NCBI RefSeq assembly: GCF_026151205.1
Contig: NC_087084.1
Coordinates: 124,001-188,000, forward strand
Reading direction: 5' to 3'
DNA from: Bolinopsis microptera
Taxonomy: Eukaryota > Ctenophora > Tentaculata > Lobata > Bolinopsidae
Length of the DNA stretch: 64,000 nt
Part shown: positions 1 through 9,600 of the stretch, one piece after another
How the letters are laid out: every line of letters starts with the position of its first letter
Numbering within the stretch: the first letter of the stretch is position 1
The notes under the pieces: model-generated
What the model saw: only the letters and a program-made list of their open reading frames with translations
Told to the model about the DNA's origin: nothing
The model's database searches: none
Program-made: the position numbers and the translations under genes

Positions 1-345
1 TTCTTCCATGTTTCCAACGAAGAAGTTCTTAGGAGGGCTGGCATCAAGTCAGTCGAGACTTTCATCAGTGCTGCCAGGCTACGTTGGTATGGACATGTAG
101 TTAGAATGCCAGACTCTAGACTACCGAGGTTTCTGTTGAACTGGAAGCCAAATTATGGAAAGAGGTCAGGGGTAGACCCCGTAAGAACTGGAAGACCTGC
201 GTACTTGAAGATGCTGCTAAGTTTACAGGTGTTGAAAACATCGACAACAACACAACAGAAGCTCTGGCTACCAACCGAGTACAGTGGAGACATATGCTAC
301 GCCGCCAACGCGATGTGTTATGCAGGCCACTCCAACGACTAGGAG
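1..345 (+). pseudogene. LINE ORF2 C-terminal fragment (truncated, frameshifted)
   Basis: Frame 1 from the window edge reads FFHVSNEEVLRRAG, then AARLRWYGHVVRMP. This matches the C-terminal end of the LINE ORF at 57216-59210 (FYHVSNADVLKRAN, then AARLRWFGHVVRMP). At about 160, after GKRS, one base is missing relative to that copy. The homologous reading then continues one frame over (GRPRKNW-like, then VQWRHMLRR), and a further change near 315 brings back the shared end GHSND and stop, followed in both copies by ggaggagacct. This is therefore the 3' tail of an element of the same family; its 5' part lies beyond the window or was lost. The region downstream of RT in such LINEs has a poorly defined role. 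It is surely broken here. Confidence 0.85.
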
Positions 346-392
346 GAGACCTTACCATGTAACATGTATGCAACATGTAACCATAGTAACAC

Positions 393-670
393 TACCATAG
401 TAACACTACCTTATAAGAATAAGATATTATCCAGCCTAATGCTCTGAACAATTGGTCGTAGTTGTAAAGACAAGACACGCTTTAAGGACTTTCGAGAGGG
501 TTTGAAAGTTATACGCAGTTATACACGCTTTTACCATAGTAACACTACCTTATAAGAATAAGATATTATCCAGCCTAATGCTCTGAACAATTGGTCGTAG
601 TTGTAAAGACAAGACACGCTTTAAGGCCTTTCGAGAGGGTTTGAAAGTTATACGCAGTTATACACGCTTT
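393..670 (+). repeat. 139-bp tandem duplication upstream of LINE ORF1
   Basis: The segment 393-531, beginning taccatagtaacactacct, is repeated almost perfectly at 532-670; one visible difference is aaggact versus aaggcct. The second copy leads after about 120 nt into the ORF1-like frame at 792. Tandem 5' monomers are known in several LINE families, where they carry promoter activity, so this may be the 5' UTR of that element. That role is inference; the duplication itself is directly visible. Confidence 0.9.
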
Positions 671-791
671 TATTTCGTTGCTAATTTGTGCCTCTGTTAT
701 CAGCAGCGCTTATCATCTCAACAACTATCTCATACTCGCAGCTACAGCTTGTTTTACGGATACTGTACACTGTGTATAACTGATCAACGAT

Positions 792-1667
792 ATGCCGACA
801 GTAGCAGAACGTTTCAAATTTGACTTAGTAGAGACCGATGGACAAAAGTTCCTACTTGATACCGTGAAACAGTGTAAAGTCGATTGTGTTCAAGAACTAA
901 ATCATGAGAGCGTGAACAAAATTGGTAACAAGGGGGATTTAGCGGCAAAGTTTTTGCAAGCCATGCAGCTCATTGAGAGACAGCATAACATGATCATAAA
1001 TCAGAGGGTACACGTTAGTTAGTATCAGTCTAGTATGATACAGCTGCAGGACCAAGTTATAAAACTACAGGAGCAACTATTATCTGCAAAAGAAGGACTT
1101 TCTAAGGCGATAGAGTTTAACGAACATCTCAAGACTGAGTTTTTTGAGGGTGTTCAGAAAGAAGTCAGTTCAGTTAAACAAAGTTTTAGCGATGTGGTGA
1201 AATCCGATAGTATCGAGAACTCAGCTGCGATTTCTACAGAATCCATTAAATCAGTTGCCAAGCAAATTGCTTTGGAGGAGGAGTTGGGTAGGAACATCAT
1301 GGTCTTTGGGCTATGCGAGGAGGTCAATGAGGAGATCAATACAAAAGTCGCTGAAGTATTGGAATCATTGGGAGAGAAACCCCGAGTTGAGGCTTGTAGA
1401 ATCGGCAAAAAATCACCGTCAGCTGCAAGACCGGTTAAAGTTTCCTTTTCCAGTTCTTCGATTGTGCAACAAATACTGAAGAAGTCGAGTAAACTGTGTG
1501 GAACAGAGAGATTTAAGAGGGTGTTCCTAGCTCCAGATCGTACAGCAGAAGAGAGAGCTCAGCGTAAAGAACTTGTCCTAGAGCTAAAAAGAAGAGCTGG
1601 TATTGAGAAGGACAAAAAACTCTTCATTCGTGAAGGGAAGATTTGTAGCCTTGAGAGGCAAAAATGA
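792..1667 (+). pseudogene. Non-LTR retrotransposon ORF1-like protein (coiled coil plus RRM-like), one in-frame stop
   Basis: ATG at 792 opens MPTVAERFKFDLVETDGQKF. A TAG at 1020-1022 stops it, but the same frame resumes from 1023 and runs to the TGA ending at 1667, about 290 codons in total. The middle is Gln/Leu/Glu-rich (MIQLQDQVIKLQEQLLSAK) and looks like a coiled coil. The C-terminal half (NIMVFGLCEE, then GEKPRVEACRIGKK, RPVKVSF, RVFLAPDRTAEERAQRKELV and FIREGKI) has the pattern I associate with the RRM-type RNA-binding ORF1 proteins of CR1/L2-like LINEs in invertebrates. No endonuclease or RT follows, so the element is 3'-truncated or rearranged. A host gene derived from an ORF1 is possible, but the internal stop argues against it. 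Confidence 0.75.
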
Positions 1668-2808
1668 GTTTCTAAATATTTTTCGTGTTGTGAGCAAATC
1701 AAAAAGTTTAGCTCTATGAGTATTTGTCTTCTGTGTGCTTAGTTTTTGTCGAAGGATCTAACCATTTTATTTCACTTATACAAAACTGTATAGTTTTCAA
1801 GGGATTAATCTGGTTTTAGGCGAATCTTGTTCAGAGATCGCTGTTTCATTACTCTTAGTCAGCTGGTGCAGCCTTTATACATACTTTTATATGTATATTT
1901 ACAATTTTAAATTGCTGTTCAATATCTATTTTTAGTAAACATTAACTGGGGTAGTAAAACCCAGTTCCCAATCAATCAAGTTGGGGAATAACGCGGAATA
2001 ATGAACGTATAATCAGTGAAAATGAAATTGATAAGGAAACGTTAGTGTGCTGCTGAACTGAAGTAGCTAAAGAAACTAATGAAAAAGTAAAATCGGAGAC
2101 AGTCGCTCAAGAAAAGTGGTATAAAAAAAGTATACCAAGTGTTACTATTTTTGGAACCGAATTGATTGGTTAAGTTCGAATGAAACTAGGTCTGTGACTT
2201 TTATTGCCTTTTTACTGGTTCTCTTACATTGCATAAATTATTTATTCGTATGTACACTTATTTTACCATCGAACATGTTTTGAGTTTGGCAATGTTTTTG
2301 AAAACTCATTCAATTGTGCACGCTTTGACTGAAAAATAAGCCCAAACGTATGTTCACTGACTTTTTCGCCTCTCCAGAATAAAGTAATAGAAATAAAAGC
2401 AAAAAAAGTTTACAGTATGTTAACTGCACCACTTTACATGTGAACCACGCATACCAATGAAGCTGTGAGCCCACTGAGATAAATACATGTGAGAATTACT
2501 CTTTTTAACCTTATTTACATAAATTTGTTTGTCATTACTTACTTTGAATACTTAAATTATTGCTATCACGACACTTCTTTTGAGACATGGAATTTGTATG
2601 GTCTCCACCATAGTTGGTTCGTGCGTTACTTTTCCAGGAAAAGTGCGTTTAGTTCGTGATATAATAGCAAATATGAAACAGCTAAATATATTCAACAACT
2701 TCCCTCCACAGTCTGTAGTGTACAAATGTTACTGGCTGGACCAGAATAAACACCAGAAATACTGAAAAAGAGCGGCATTTGTCGTAGTGAGTTGTATTGA
2801 TGCCAACT
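1668..2808. other. AT-rich non-coding stretch, no gene seen
   Basis: No convincing reading frame. The only recognisable piece is at about 2345-2370, where acgtatgttcactgactt resembles the terminal inverted repeat of the DNA element at 29338-31859 and a similar end near 45090. A 61-codon frame at 2580 has no recognisable features. Confidence 0.5.
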
Positions 2809-2809
2809 T

Positions 2810-3587
2810 ACTTTATCTTTCTTCTCTTTTTAACGTGAGTATTATTACTTACCTTATCTTTCTTCTCTTTTTAACGTGAGTATTATTACTTACCTTATCT
2901 TTCTTCTCTTTTTAACGTGAGTATTATTACTTACCTTATCTTTCTTCTCTTTTTAACGTGAGTATTATTACTTACCTTATCTTTCTTCTCTTTTTAACGT
3001 GAGTATTATTACTTACCTTATCTTTCTTCTCTTTTTAACGTGAGTATTATTACTTACCTTATCTTTCTTCTCTTTTTAACGTGAGTATTATTACTTACCT
3101 TATCTTTCTTCTCTTTTTAACGTAAGTATTATTACTTACCTTATCTTTCTTCTCTTTTTAACGTGAGTATTATTACTTACCTTATCTTTCTTCTCTTTTT
3201 AACGTGAGTATTATTACTTACCTTATCTTTCTTCTCTTTTTAACGTGAGTATTATTACTTACCTTATCTTTCTTCTCTTTTTAACGTGAGTATTATTACT
3301 TACCTTATCTTTCTTCTCTTTTTAACGTGAGTATTATTACTTACCTTATCTTTCTTCTCTTTTTAACGTGAGTATTATTACTTACCTTATCTTTCTTCTC
3401 TTTTTAACGTGAGTATTATTACTTACCTTATCTTTCTTCTCTTTTTAATGTGAGTATTATTACTTACCTTATCTTTCTTCTCTTTTTAATGTGAGTATTA
3501 TTACTTACCTTATCTTTCTTCTCTTTTTAATGTGAGTATTATTACTTACCTTATCTTTCTTCTCTTTTTAACGTGAGTATTATTATC
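2810..3587. repeat. 41-bp minisatellite, about 19 copies
   Basis: The 41-bp unit comprises cttatctttcttctcttttt, aacgtgagtattattactta and a final c. It repeats with almost no variation; the exceptions are an acgtaag variant near 3120 and atgtgag variants near 3449, 3490 and 3531. It precedes the EGF exon at 3917, so it probably lies in an intron. Each unit has a pyrimidine tract and a GTGAGT donor-like hexamer. Confidence 0.95.
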
Positions 3588-3916
3588 CTTGTTTAATATT
3601 AAAATTAATATTACTCACTCAAACATGGGTATGTACATACAAAGAGTGACCAGGTATTTATTCAAAGTGTGTTACTTTCCAATACATATTAAACTTTTCT
3701 ACTGTTTGATATTTTCTCACGTATAGTAACATTACCAAATAAGGTAATGTTAAATGAAACCATAGTACCTTATATGGTAATGTAACCATAGTAACACAAC
3801 CATATAAGGTAGTTTTACCATAAATACACATCCAAATAAGGTAATGTAACAATAGTATCACTTCCAAATAAGGTATAAGAAAGAAAAATATATATATATA
3901 AACGAAATTTTCTCAG
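3588..3916. other. Intronic sequence with degenerate CCATAGTAAC/AAGGTAATG repeats
   Basis: Between about 3725 and 3875 the motif (a)taaggtaatgt plus accatagtaac occurs four to five times in degenerate form, the same family as the array at 6295-6490. One perfect X-box-like site, gtaaccatagtaac, is at 3782-3795. A pyrimidine-rich acceptor (tttctcag) ends at 3916. Confidence 0.6.
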
Positions 3917-4059
3917 GTTATGCAGCAATGCAGAGGGTTTTTGTCCGGAGAATACCTATATAACTAGTGATGGATGCGCTTGCAAAGCACAGGGATATTA
4001 CTTTGACGGAGTGTCTTGTATCGACATTAACGAGTGCGTGTTCCAGCCTTGCACTAACG
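3917..4059 (+). CDS. Exon of cbEGF/36-aa-repeat gene: EGF module end and start of the next
   Basis: The acceptor tttctcag ends at 3916 and the donor g|gtaagt follows 4059. The 143-nt exon reads LCSNAEGFCPENTY, then DGCACKAQGYYFDGVSC, then IDINECVFQPCTNG. C-x-C..GYxFDG..C closes one EGF-like module, and DINEC opens a calcium-binding EGF module (consensus D-I-N-E-C). The intron falls after the second Cys at phase 1, as is common in cbEGF proteins. Spliced to 5472 it continues G-HCINLLGSYFCLC, giving a correct six-Cys module. The 5' border is less certain: an AG at 3934 inside the exon would also be possible and would give phase 1. Earlier exons must lie upstream of, or hidden in, the first 3.9 kb. 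cbEGF modules act in extracellular or secreted proteins. Confidence 0.75.
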
Positions 4060-4327
4060 GTAAGTGTCTTGTATCGACATTAACGAGTGCGTGTTCCAGC
4101 CTTGCACTAACGGTAAGTGTCTTGTATCTACATTAACGAGTGCGTGTTCCAGCCTTGCACTAACGGTAAGTGTCTTGTATCGACATTAACGAGTGCGTGT
4201 TCCAGCCTTGCACTAACGGTAAGTGTCTTGTATCGACATTAACGAGTGCGTGTTCCAGCCTTGCACTAACGGTAAGTGTCTTGTATCTACATTAACGAGT
4301 GCGTGTTCCAGCCTTGCACTAATGGAA
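4012..4327 (+). repeat. 53-bp tandem repeat of exon end plus splice donor, 6 copies
   Basis: The last 48 nt of the exon at 3917-4059 plus the donor start are repeated at a 53-bp period (copies begin near 4012, 4065, 4118, 4171, 4224 and 4277). The first five copies end aacggtaag; the sixth ends aatggaaaa and has lost the donor. The array therefore has five equal GTAAGT donors. Because 53 is not a multiple of 3, use of a later donor shifts the frame, and read-through from the true exon reaches a TAA in the third copy. Confidence 0.95.
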
Positions 4328-4463
4328 AAACGTAACTGATAATTATCTTCAATAAAGGTTTAAAAAACTTCATATGTATTATCAGGTCAATATTTGCCGG
4401 ACATTATTGCTTTTTATAGGACCGAGTATTAAATGCAGAAAAGGTATTTCAAACATGAATTAG

Positions 4464-5434
4464 CATACACTAACACACACTAACATACACTAACATACAC
4501 TAACATACACTAACATACACTAACATACACTAACATACACTAACATACTCTAACATACACTAACATACACTAACATACACCAACATACACTAACATACAC
4601 TAACATACACCAACATACACTAACATACACTAACATACACTAACATACTCTAACATACACTAACATACACTACCGATACACTAACATACACTAACATACA
4701 CTAACATACACTACCAATACACTAACATACACTAACATACTCTAACATACACTAACATACACTAACATACACTAACATACACTAACATACACTAACATAC
4801 ACTAACATACACCAACATACACTAACATACACTAACATACACTAACATACACTAACATACTCTAACATACACTAACATACACTACCAATACACTAACATA
4901 CACTAACATACACTAACATACACTAACATACACTAACATACACTAACATACACTAACATACACTAACATACACTAACATACACTAACATACACTAACATA
5001 CACTAACATACACTAACATACACTAACATACACTAACATACACCAACATACACTAACATACACTAACATACACTACCAATACACTAACATACACTAACAT
5101 ACACTAACATACACTAACATACTCTAACATACACTAACATACACTAACATACACTAACATACACTAACATACACTAACATACACTAACATACACTAACAT
5201 ACACTAACATACACTAACATACACTAACATACTCTAACATACACTAACATACACTACCAATACACTAACATACACTAACATACACTAACATACACTAACA
5301 TACACTAACATACACTAAAATACACTAACATACACTAACATACACTAACATACACTAACATACACTAACATACACTAACATACACTAACATACACTAACA
5401 TACACTAACATACACTAACATACACTAACATACG
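4464..5434. repeat. 10-bp satellite (actaacatac), about 97 copies
   Basis: The array is a decamer, actaacatac, with occasional variants (tactc, caccaac, and 9-bp taccaatac units). It fills most of the intron between the EGF exons at 4059 and 5472. Each unit contains ctaac, which fits the metazoan branch-point consensus YTNAY, so the intron carries roughly a hundred candidate branch points. Confidence 0.97.
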
Positions 5435-5471
5435 TATGTACAAAATTCAGCCTTACGATTTGATCACACAG

Positions 5472-5591
5472 GGCACTGTATAAATCTACTGGGAAGTTAT
5501 TTCTGCCTGTGTAGGGCCGGTTACCAATGGGACGGAACAACGTGCAGAGACATAAATGAGTGCTCGGAAAATCCACAGCTTTGCAATACAG
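5472..5591 (+). CDS. Exon of cbEGF/36-aa-repeat gene: second half of one cbEGF, start of the next
   Basis: The acceptor cacacag ends at 5471; the exon starts ggcactgt and ends at 5591 before gtaatt (120 nt, phase 1 at both ends). With the 'g' carried from 4059 it reads HCINLLGSYFCLCRAGYQWD, then GTTC, then RDINECSENPQLCNTG. It supplies Cys 3-6 of the module opened in the previous exon and Cys 1-2 of the next, whose remaining cysteines lie at the start of the giant exon at 6666. The symmetrical phase allows skipping without a frameshift. The polypyrimidine tract is weak, but the decamer satellite just upstream offers many branch-point-like sites. Confidence 0.85.
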
Positions 5592-5699
5592 GTAATTGTA
5601 CCATAGTAACATTATTATTATTAAGAAACTGTTTACACCATTAAAATATTCAAAACCCCTAAAAGAAATCAAGTCATCCTAAAATGGTGATCAGTACAG

Positions 5700-6275
5700 A
5701 TCAAGACAGCTAGAGTTAAAATTTGTTTCTCCAAGCAACTCTATCATCGGCTAATATCTTAAGCTTATTAAGATCATTCAAAGAGTTAAGTTTTAAACCT
5801 CTACTGGTCAAATCATTCACAATAATCTTGAACAAATTCTTACGATGCGCACCGACGCGCCCTTTACAGTTTGTTGTGACAGCAAACTTTAACGCTAATG
5901 CAGCGGGGGAGTCATCAGCACTACGCAAGATATGACCTAGGAGCTTCCACCTTGCTTTAGGGACACGATCTGATAGCTTTACTGAGTTACATCTTAGGTA
6001 TAAGTTTGCATTGGATATTGTTCCATGAGGCCAATCAATGTTCAGTAATGATCTAAGGTGTTTTCTATGGCAAATGTCTAGTTTTTCTAGTGACTTTGCA
6101 GTAGGACACCAACTACTGCAATTGTACATGATGATTGATACAATTTGAGCTTCGTATACTGCTATCTTTCTGGTAACGGAGATATTCTGCTGAGACCAGA
6201 TCTTGGTGAACTTATAGAAGGCATTGTTCCCAGCAATGCATCGAGCAGCTATATCACTTTCACTACACAACAATA
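5700..6275 (-). pseudogene. LINE ORF2 C-terminal fragment inside an intron
   Basis: On the minus strand the frame reads SESDIAARCIAGNNAFYKF, then RKIAVYEAQIVSIIMYNCSS, then WPHGTISNANLYLRC, KARWKLLGHILRSADDSP and GAHRKNLFKIIVNDLTSRGL, ending RVAWRNKF and a stop at about 5716. This arrangement (post-RT region, a Trp/His-rich segment, GRVGAHRKNLFKII) is the C-terminus of a LINE polyprotein. The RT core is missing, so the copy is 5'-truncated. The same family supplied the RT scrap at 36586-36816 and the GAHRKNLF piece in both inverted arms at 36.9 and 44.3 kb. It lies antisense in the intron before the giant exon. Confidence 0.8.
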
Positions 6276-6294
6276 ACCCAAGAATTAGTATTAG

Positions 6295-6490
6295 TATTAC
6301 CATATAATTAGAATTAGTATTAGTATTACCATATAAGGTAATTTTACCATAGTAACACTACAATATAAGGTAATGTTACCATAGTAACACTACAATATAA
6401 GGTAATGTTACCATAGTAACACTACAATATAAGGTAATGTTACCATAGTAACACTACAATATAAGGTAATGTTACCATAGTAACACTACA
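6295..6490. repeat. 32-bp tandem repeat carrying RFX X-box-like palindromes
   Basis: The unit is gttaccatagtaacactaca plus atataaggtaat, 32 bp. Perfect gttaccatagtaac cores start at 6375, 6407, 6439 and 6471, with more degenerate copies before. The core fits the X-box consensus GTNRCC-N(0-3)-RGYAAC bound by RFX factors. Single copies recur at 377, 3782, 6638, 7067, 37238 and 47867. Confidence 0.9.
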
Positions 6491-6610
6491 ATTGCACAAA
6501 GGTTATACTGGTCGTTGTAATGACACTCTAATTGCACAAAGGTTATACTGGTCGTTGTAATGACACTCTAATTGCACAAAGGTTATACTGGTCGTTGTAA
6601 TGACACTCTA
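6491..6610 (+). repeat. 40-bp triplication with an EGF-like reading
   Basis: The segment starting attgcacaaaggttatactg is present three times at exactly 40-bp spacing (6491, 6531, 6571). One frame reads HKGYTGRCNDTL, resembling the end of an EGF module, and the last copy is followed by ctaag|gtggga, a possible donor. It may be the relic of a duplicated EGF exon. Forty is not a multiple of three, so the three copies cannot all be read in one frame. Confidence 0.85.
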
Positions 6611-6623
6611 AGGTGGGAATTAA

Positions 6624-6665
6624 CAAATCCCTCCTCAGTTACCATAGTAACAAATCCCTCCTCAG
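6624..6665 (+). promoter_or_regulatory. Tandem splice acceptors of the giant exon
   Basis: Two copies of aaatccctcctcag stand 27 nt apart, separated by ttaccatagtaac. Their AGs end at 6638 and 6665. Both preserve phase 1 from the donor at 5591: the downstream one gives GTCRNRAGSYYC, and the upstream one adds nine codons (VTIVTNPSS). A third copy lies in the coding region with its AG ending at 7067. I take the 6665 acceptor as the main one because it joins directly onto the cbEGF cysteines. Confidence 0.7.
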
Positions 6666-9600
6666 GGACGTGTCGAAACAGGGCGGGATCTTATTACTGT
6701 GACTGTGATGAGGACGCTGTCAACTGTATGGGCACCTGTATAACAGAGACTGAGTGCAATGTGTTCAAAGGAATCACAACGGAAGTAAAGAAATCCAGAC
6801 ACAAGAGAAATTTAGAAAACGACTACGAAACAATGTTAGTGAATGGTGGGTCGTATGAATCAACAGATTTCAATTTTATTGGTCAACGAAATGAGCTCAA
6901 TTCACTTGATTATGATTCTAGAAACCAAAAAGATGCTAAAATAGAAGTGGATTATATTTTTCCGCTAATAAAAGACAGAACTGATCGTAAAGACGAATTT
7001 GATGCACAGATTTTAAACAAATTCGGCCCTGAGAACACAATTGGACCACCCCTCAATCCCTCCTCAGTTACCATAGTAACACCGATAAACAATATTGAAA
7101 ATGATGTCACCGATAATACAATAAAACTGATAGACGATATTATCTCAAAACAAATTTATAATTTTCAGAATTATCTAAGTCCACAAGAAATAGCTGGTGT
7201 AGAATTCGGCACAACCGAAGGAAAAATTAGGTCGGATAGCAGTAAATTCTACGATGATGATTCTGCCATGGAATTCAAAGATGGAGAAACTGGTCAATTC
7301 TTTAGTGGTAATTCTGCTGAAGGATTTGAGATCAGTCTTGCTGGTGATGAATATGGTACAGCTGGCGGAATTGGCTTCGTAGATATGATGTCCGATGATA
7401 ATCAATTGTTCAATGGTGCTTCTGCCAAAGGATTCAAGATTAATGATGCTGGTGATGAATATGGTACACCTGGTGTAGTTGGCTTCGGAGATATGATTTC
7501 CAATGATAGTCAATTGTTTAATGATAATTCAGATGAAGGATTGGAGATCAGTGTTTCTGGTAATGAATATGGTACAGCTAGAGGAGTTGGCTTTGGAGAA
7601 ATGATGTCCGGTGGGAGTCAATTGTTCTTTGAGGATGGTGCTGGTGCTGAATACAGTACAGCTGGTGGAGTTGGCTTCGGAGATATGATGTCCGATGATG
7701 GTCAGTTCGTCAGTGGTGCTTCTGCTAAAACATTCACCGAGGATGGTGCTGGTGCTGAAAACAGTACAGCTGGTGGAGTTGGCTTCGCAGATAAGATGTC
7801 TGATGATGGTCAGTTCGTCAGTGGTGCTTCTGCAGAAATATTCACTGAGGATGGTGATAATGCTGAATACGGTACAGCTGGTGGAGTTGGCTTCGCAGAT
7901 ATGATGTCTGATGATGGTCAATTCTTTAGTGGTGCTTCAGCTGAAACATTCACTGAGGATGAAGCTGGTGATAAATATGATACAGCTGGTGGAGTTGGCT
8001 TCGGAAATATGATGTCCGATAATGGTCAGTTCTTCAGTGGTGCTTCAGCTGAAACATTCACTGAGGATGGTGCTAGTGCTGAATACAGTACAGCTGATGG
8101 AGTTGGCTTCGGAGATATGATGTCCGATGATGGTCAGTTCGTCAGTGGTGCTTCTGCTAAAACATTCACCGAGGATGGTGCTGGTGCTGAAAACAGTACA
8201 GCTGGTGGAGTTGGCTTCGCAGATAAGATGTCTGATGATGGTCAGTTCGTCAGTGGTGCTTCTGCAGAAATATTCACTGAGGATGGTGATAATGCTGAAT
8301 ACGGTACAGCTGGTGGAGTTGGCTTCGCAGATATGATGTCTGATGATGGTCAATTCTTTAGTGGTGCTTCAGCTGAAACATTCACTGAGGATGAAGCTGG
8401 TGATAAATATGATACAGCTGGTGGAGTTGGCTTCGGAGATATGATGTCCGATAATGGTCAGTTCTTCAGTGGTGCTTCAGCTGAAACATTCACTGAGGAT
8501 GGTGCTAGTGCTGAATACAGTACAGCTGATGGAGTTGGCTTCGGAGATATGATGTCCGATGATGGTCAGTTCGTCAGTGGTGCTTCTGCAGAAATATTCA
8601 CTGAGGATGGTGCTAGTGCTGAATACAGTACAGCTGGTGGAGTTGGCTTCGGAGATATGATGTCTGATAATGGTCAGTTCGTCAGTGGTGCTTCTGCAGA
8701 AATATTCACTGAGGATGGTGCTAGTGCTGAATACAGTACAGCTGATGGAGTTGGCTTCGGAAATATGATGTCTGATGATGGTCAGTTCGTCAGTGGTGCT
8801 TCTGCAGAAATATTCACTGAGGATGGTGCTAGTGCTGAATACAGTACAGCTGGTGGAGTTGGCTTCGGAGATATGATGTCCGATAATGGTCAGTTCGTCA
8901 GTGGTGCTTCTGCAGAAATATTCACTGAGGATGGTGCTATTGCTGAATACAGTACAGCTGGTGGAGTTGGCTTCGGAGATATGATGTCTGATGATGGTCA
9001 GTTCGTCAGTGGTGCTTCTGCAGAAATATTCACTGAGGATGGTGCTAATGCTGAATACGGTACAGCTGGTGGAGTTGGCTTCGGAGATATGATGTCCGAT
9101 AATGGTCAGTTCTTCAGTGGTGCTTCAGCTGAAACATTCACTGAGGATGGTGCTAGTGCTGAATACAGTACAGCTGATGGAGTTGGCTTCGGAGATATGA
9201 TGTCCGATGATGGTCAGTTCGTCAGTGGTGCTTCTGCAGAAATATTCACTGAGGATGGTGCTAGTGCTGAATACAGTACAGCTGGTGGAGTTGGCTTCGG
9301 AGATATGATGTCTGATAATGGTCAGTTCGTCAGTGGTGCTTCTGCAGAAATATTCACTGAGGATGGTGCTAGTGCTGAATACAGTACAGCTGATGGAGTT
9401 GGCTTCGGAAATACGATGTCTGATGATGGTCAGTTCGTCAGTGGTGCTTCTGCAGAAATATTCACTGAGGATGGTGCTAGTGCTGAATACAGTACAGCTG
9501 GTGGAGTTGGCTTCGGAGATATGATGTCCGATAATGGTCAGTTCGTCAGTGGTGCTTCTGCAGAAATATTCACTGAGGATGGTGCTATTGCTGAATACAG

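Noticed and set aside
2810-5434. CRISPR-like regular arrays
   Set aside because: The repeats at 41, 53 and 10 bp are contiguous tandem units without unique spacers, in a eukaryotic intron.
6572-6665. ATG at 6572 as the start of the giant protein
   Set aside because: The cbEGF exons upstream join in phase to the acceptor ending at 6665 and complete the cysteine pattern; the 31 codons before it are intron repeats read through. No signal peptide follows that ATG.
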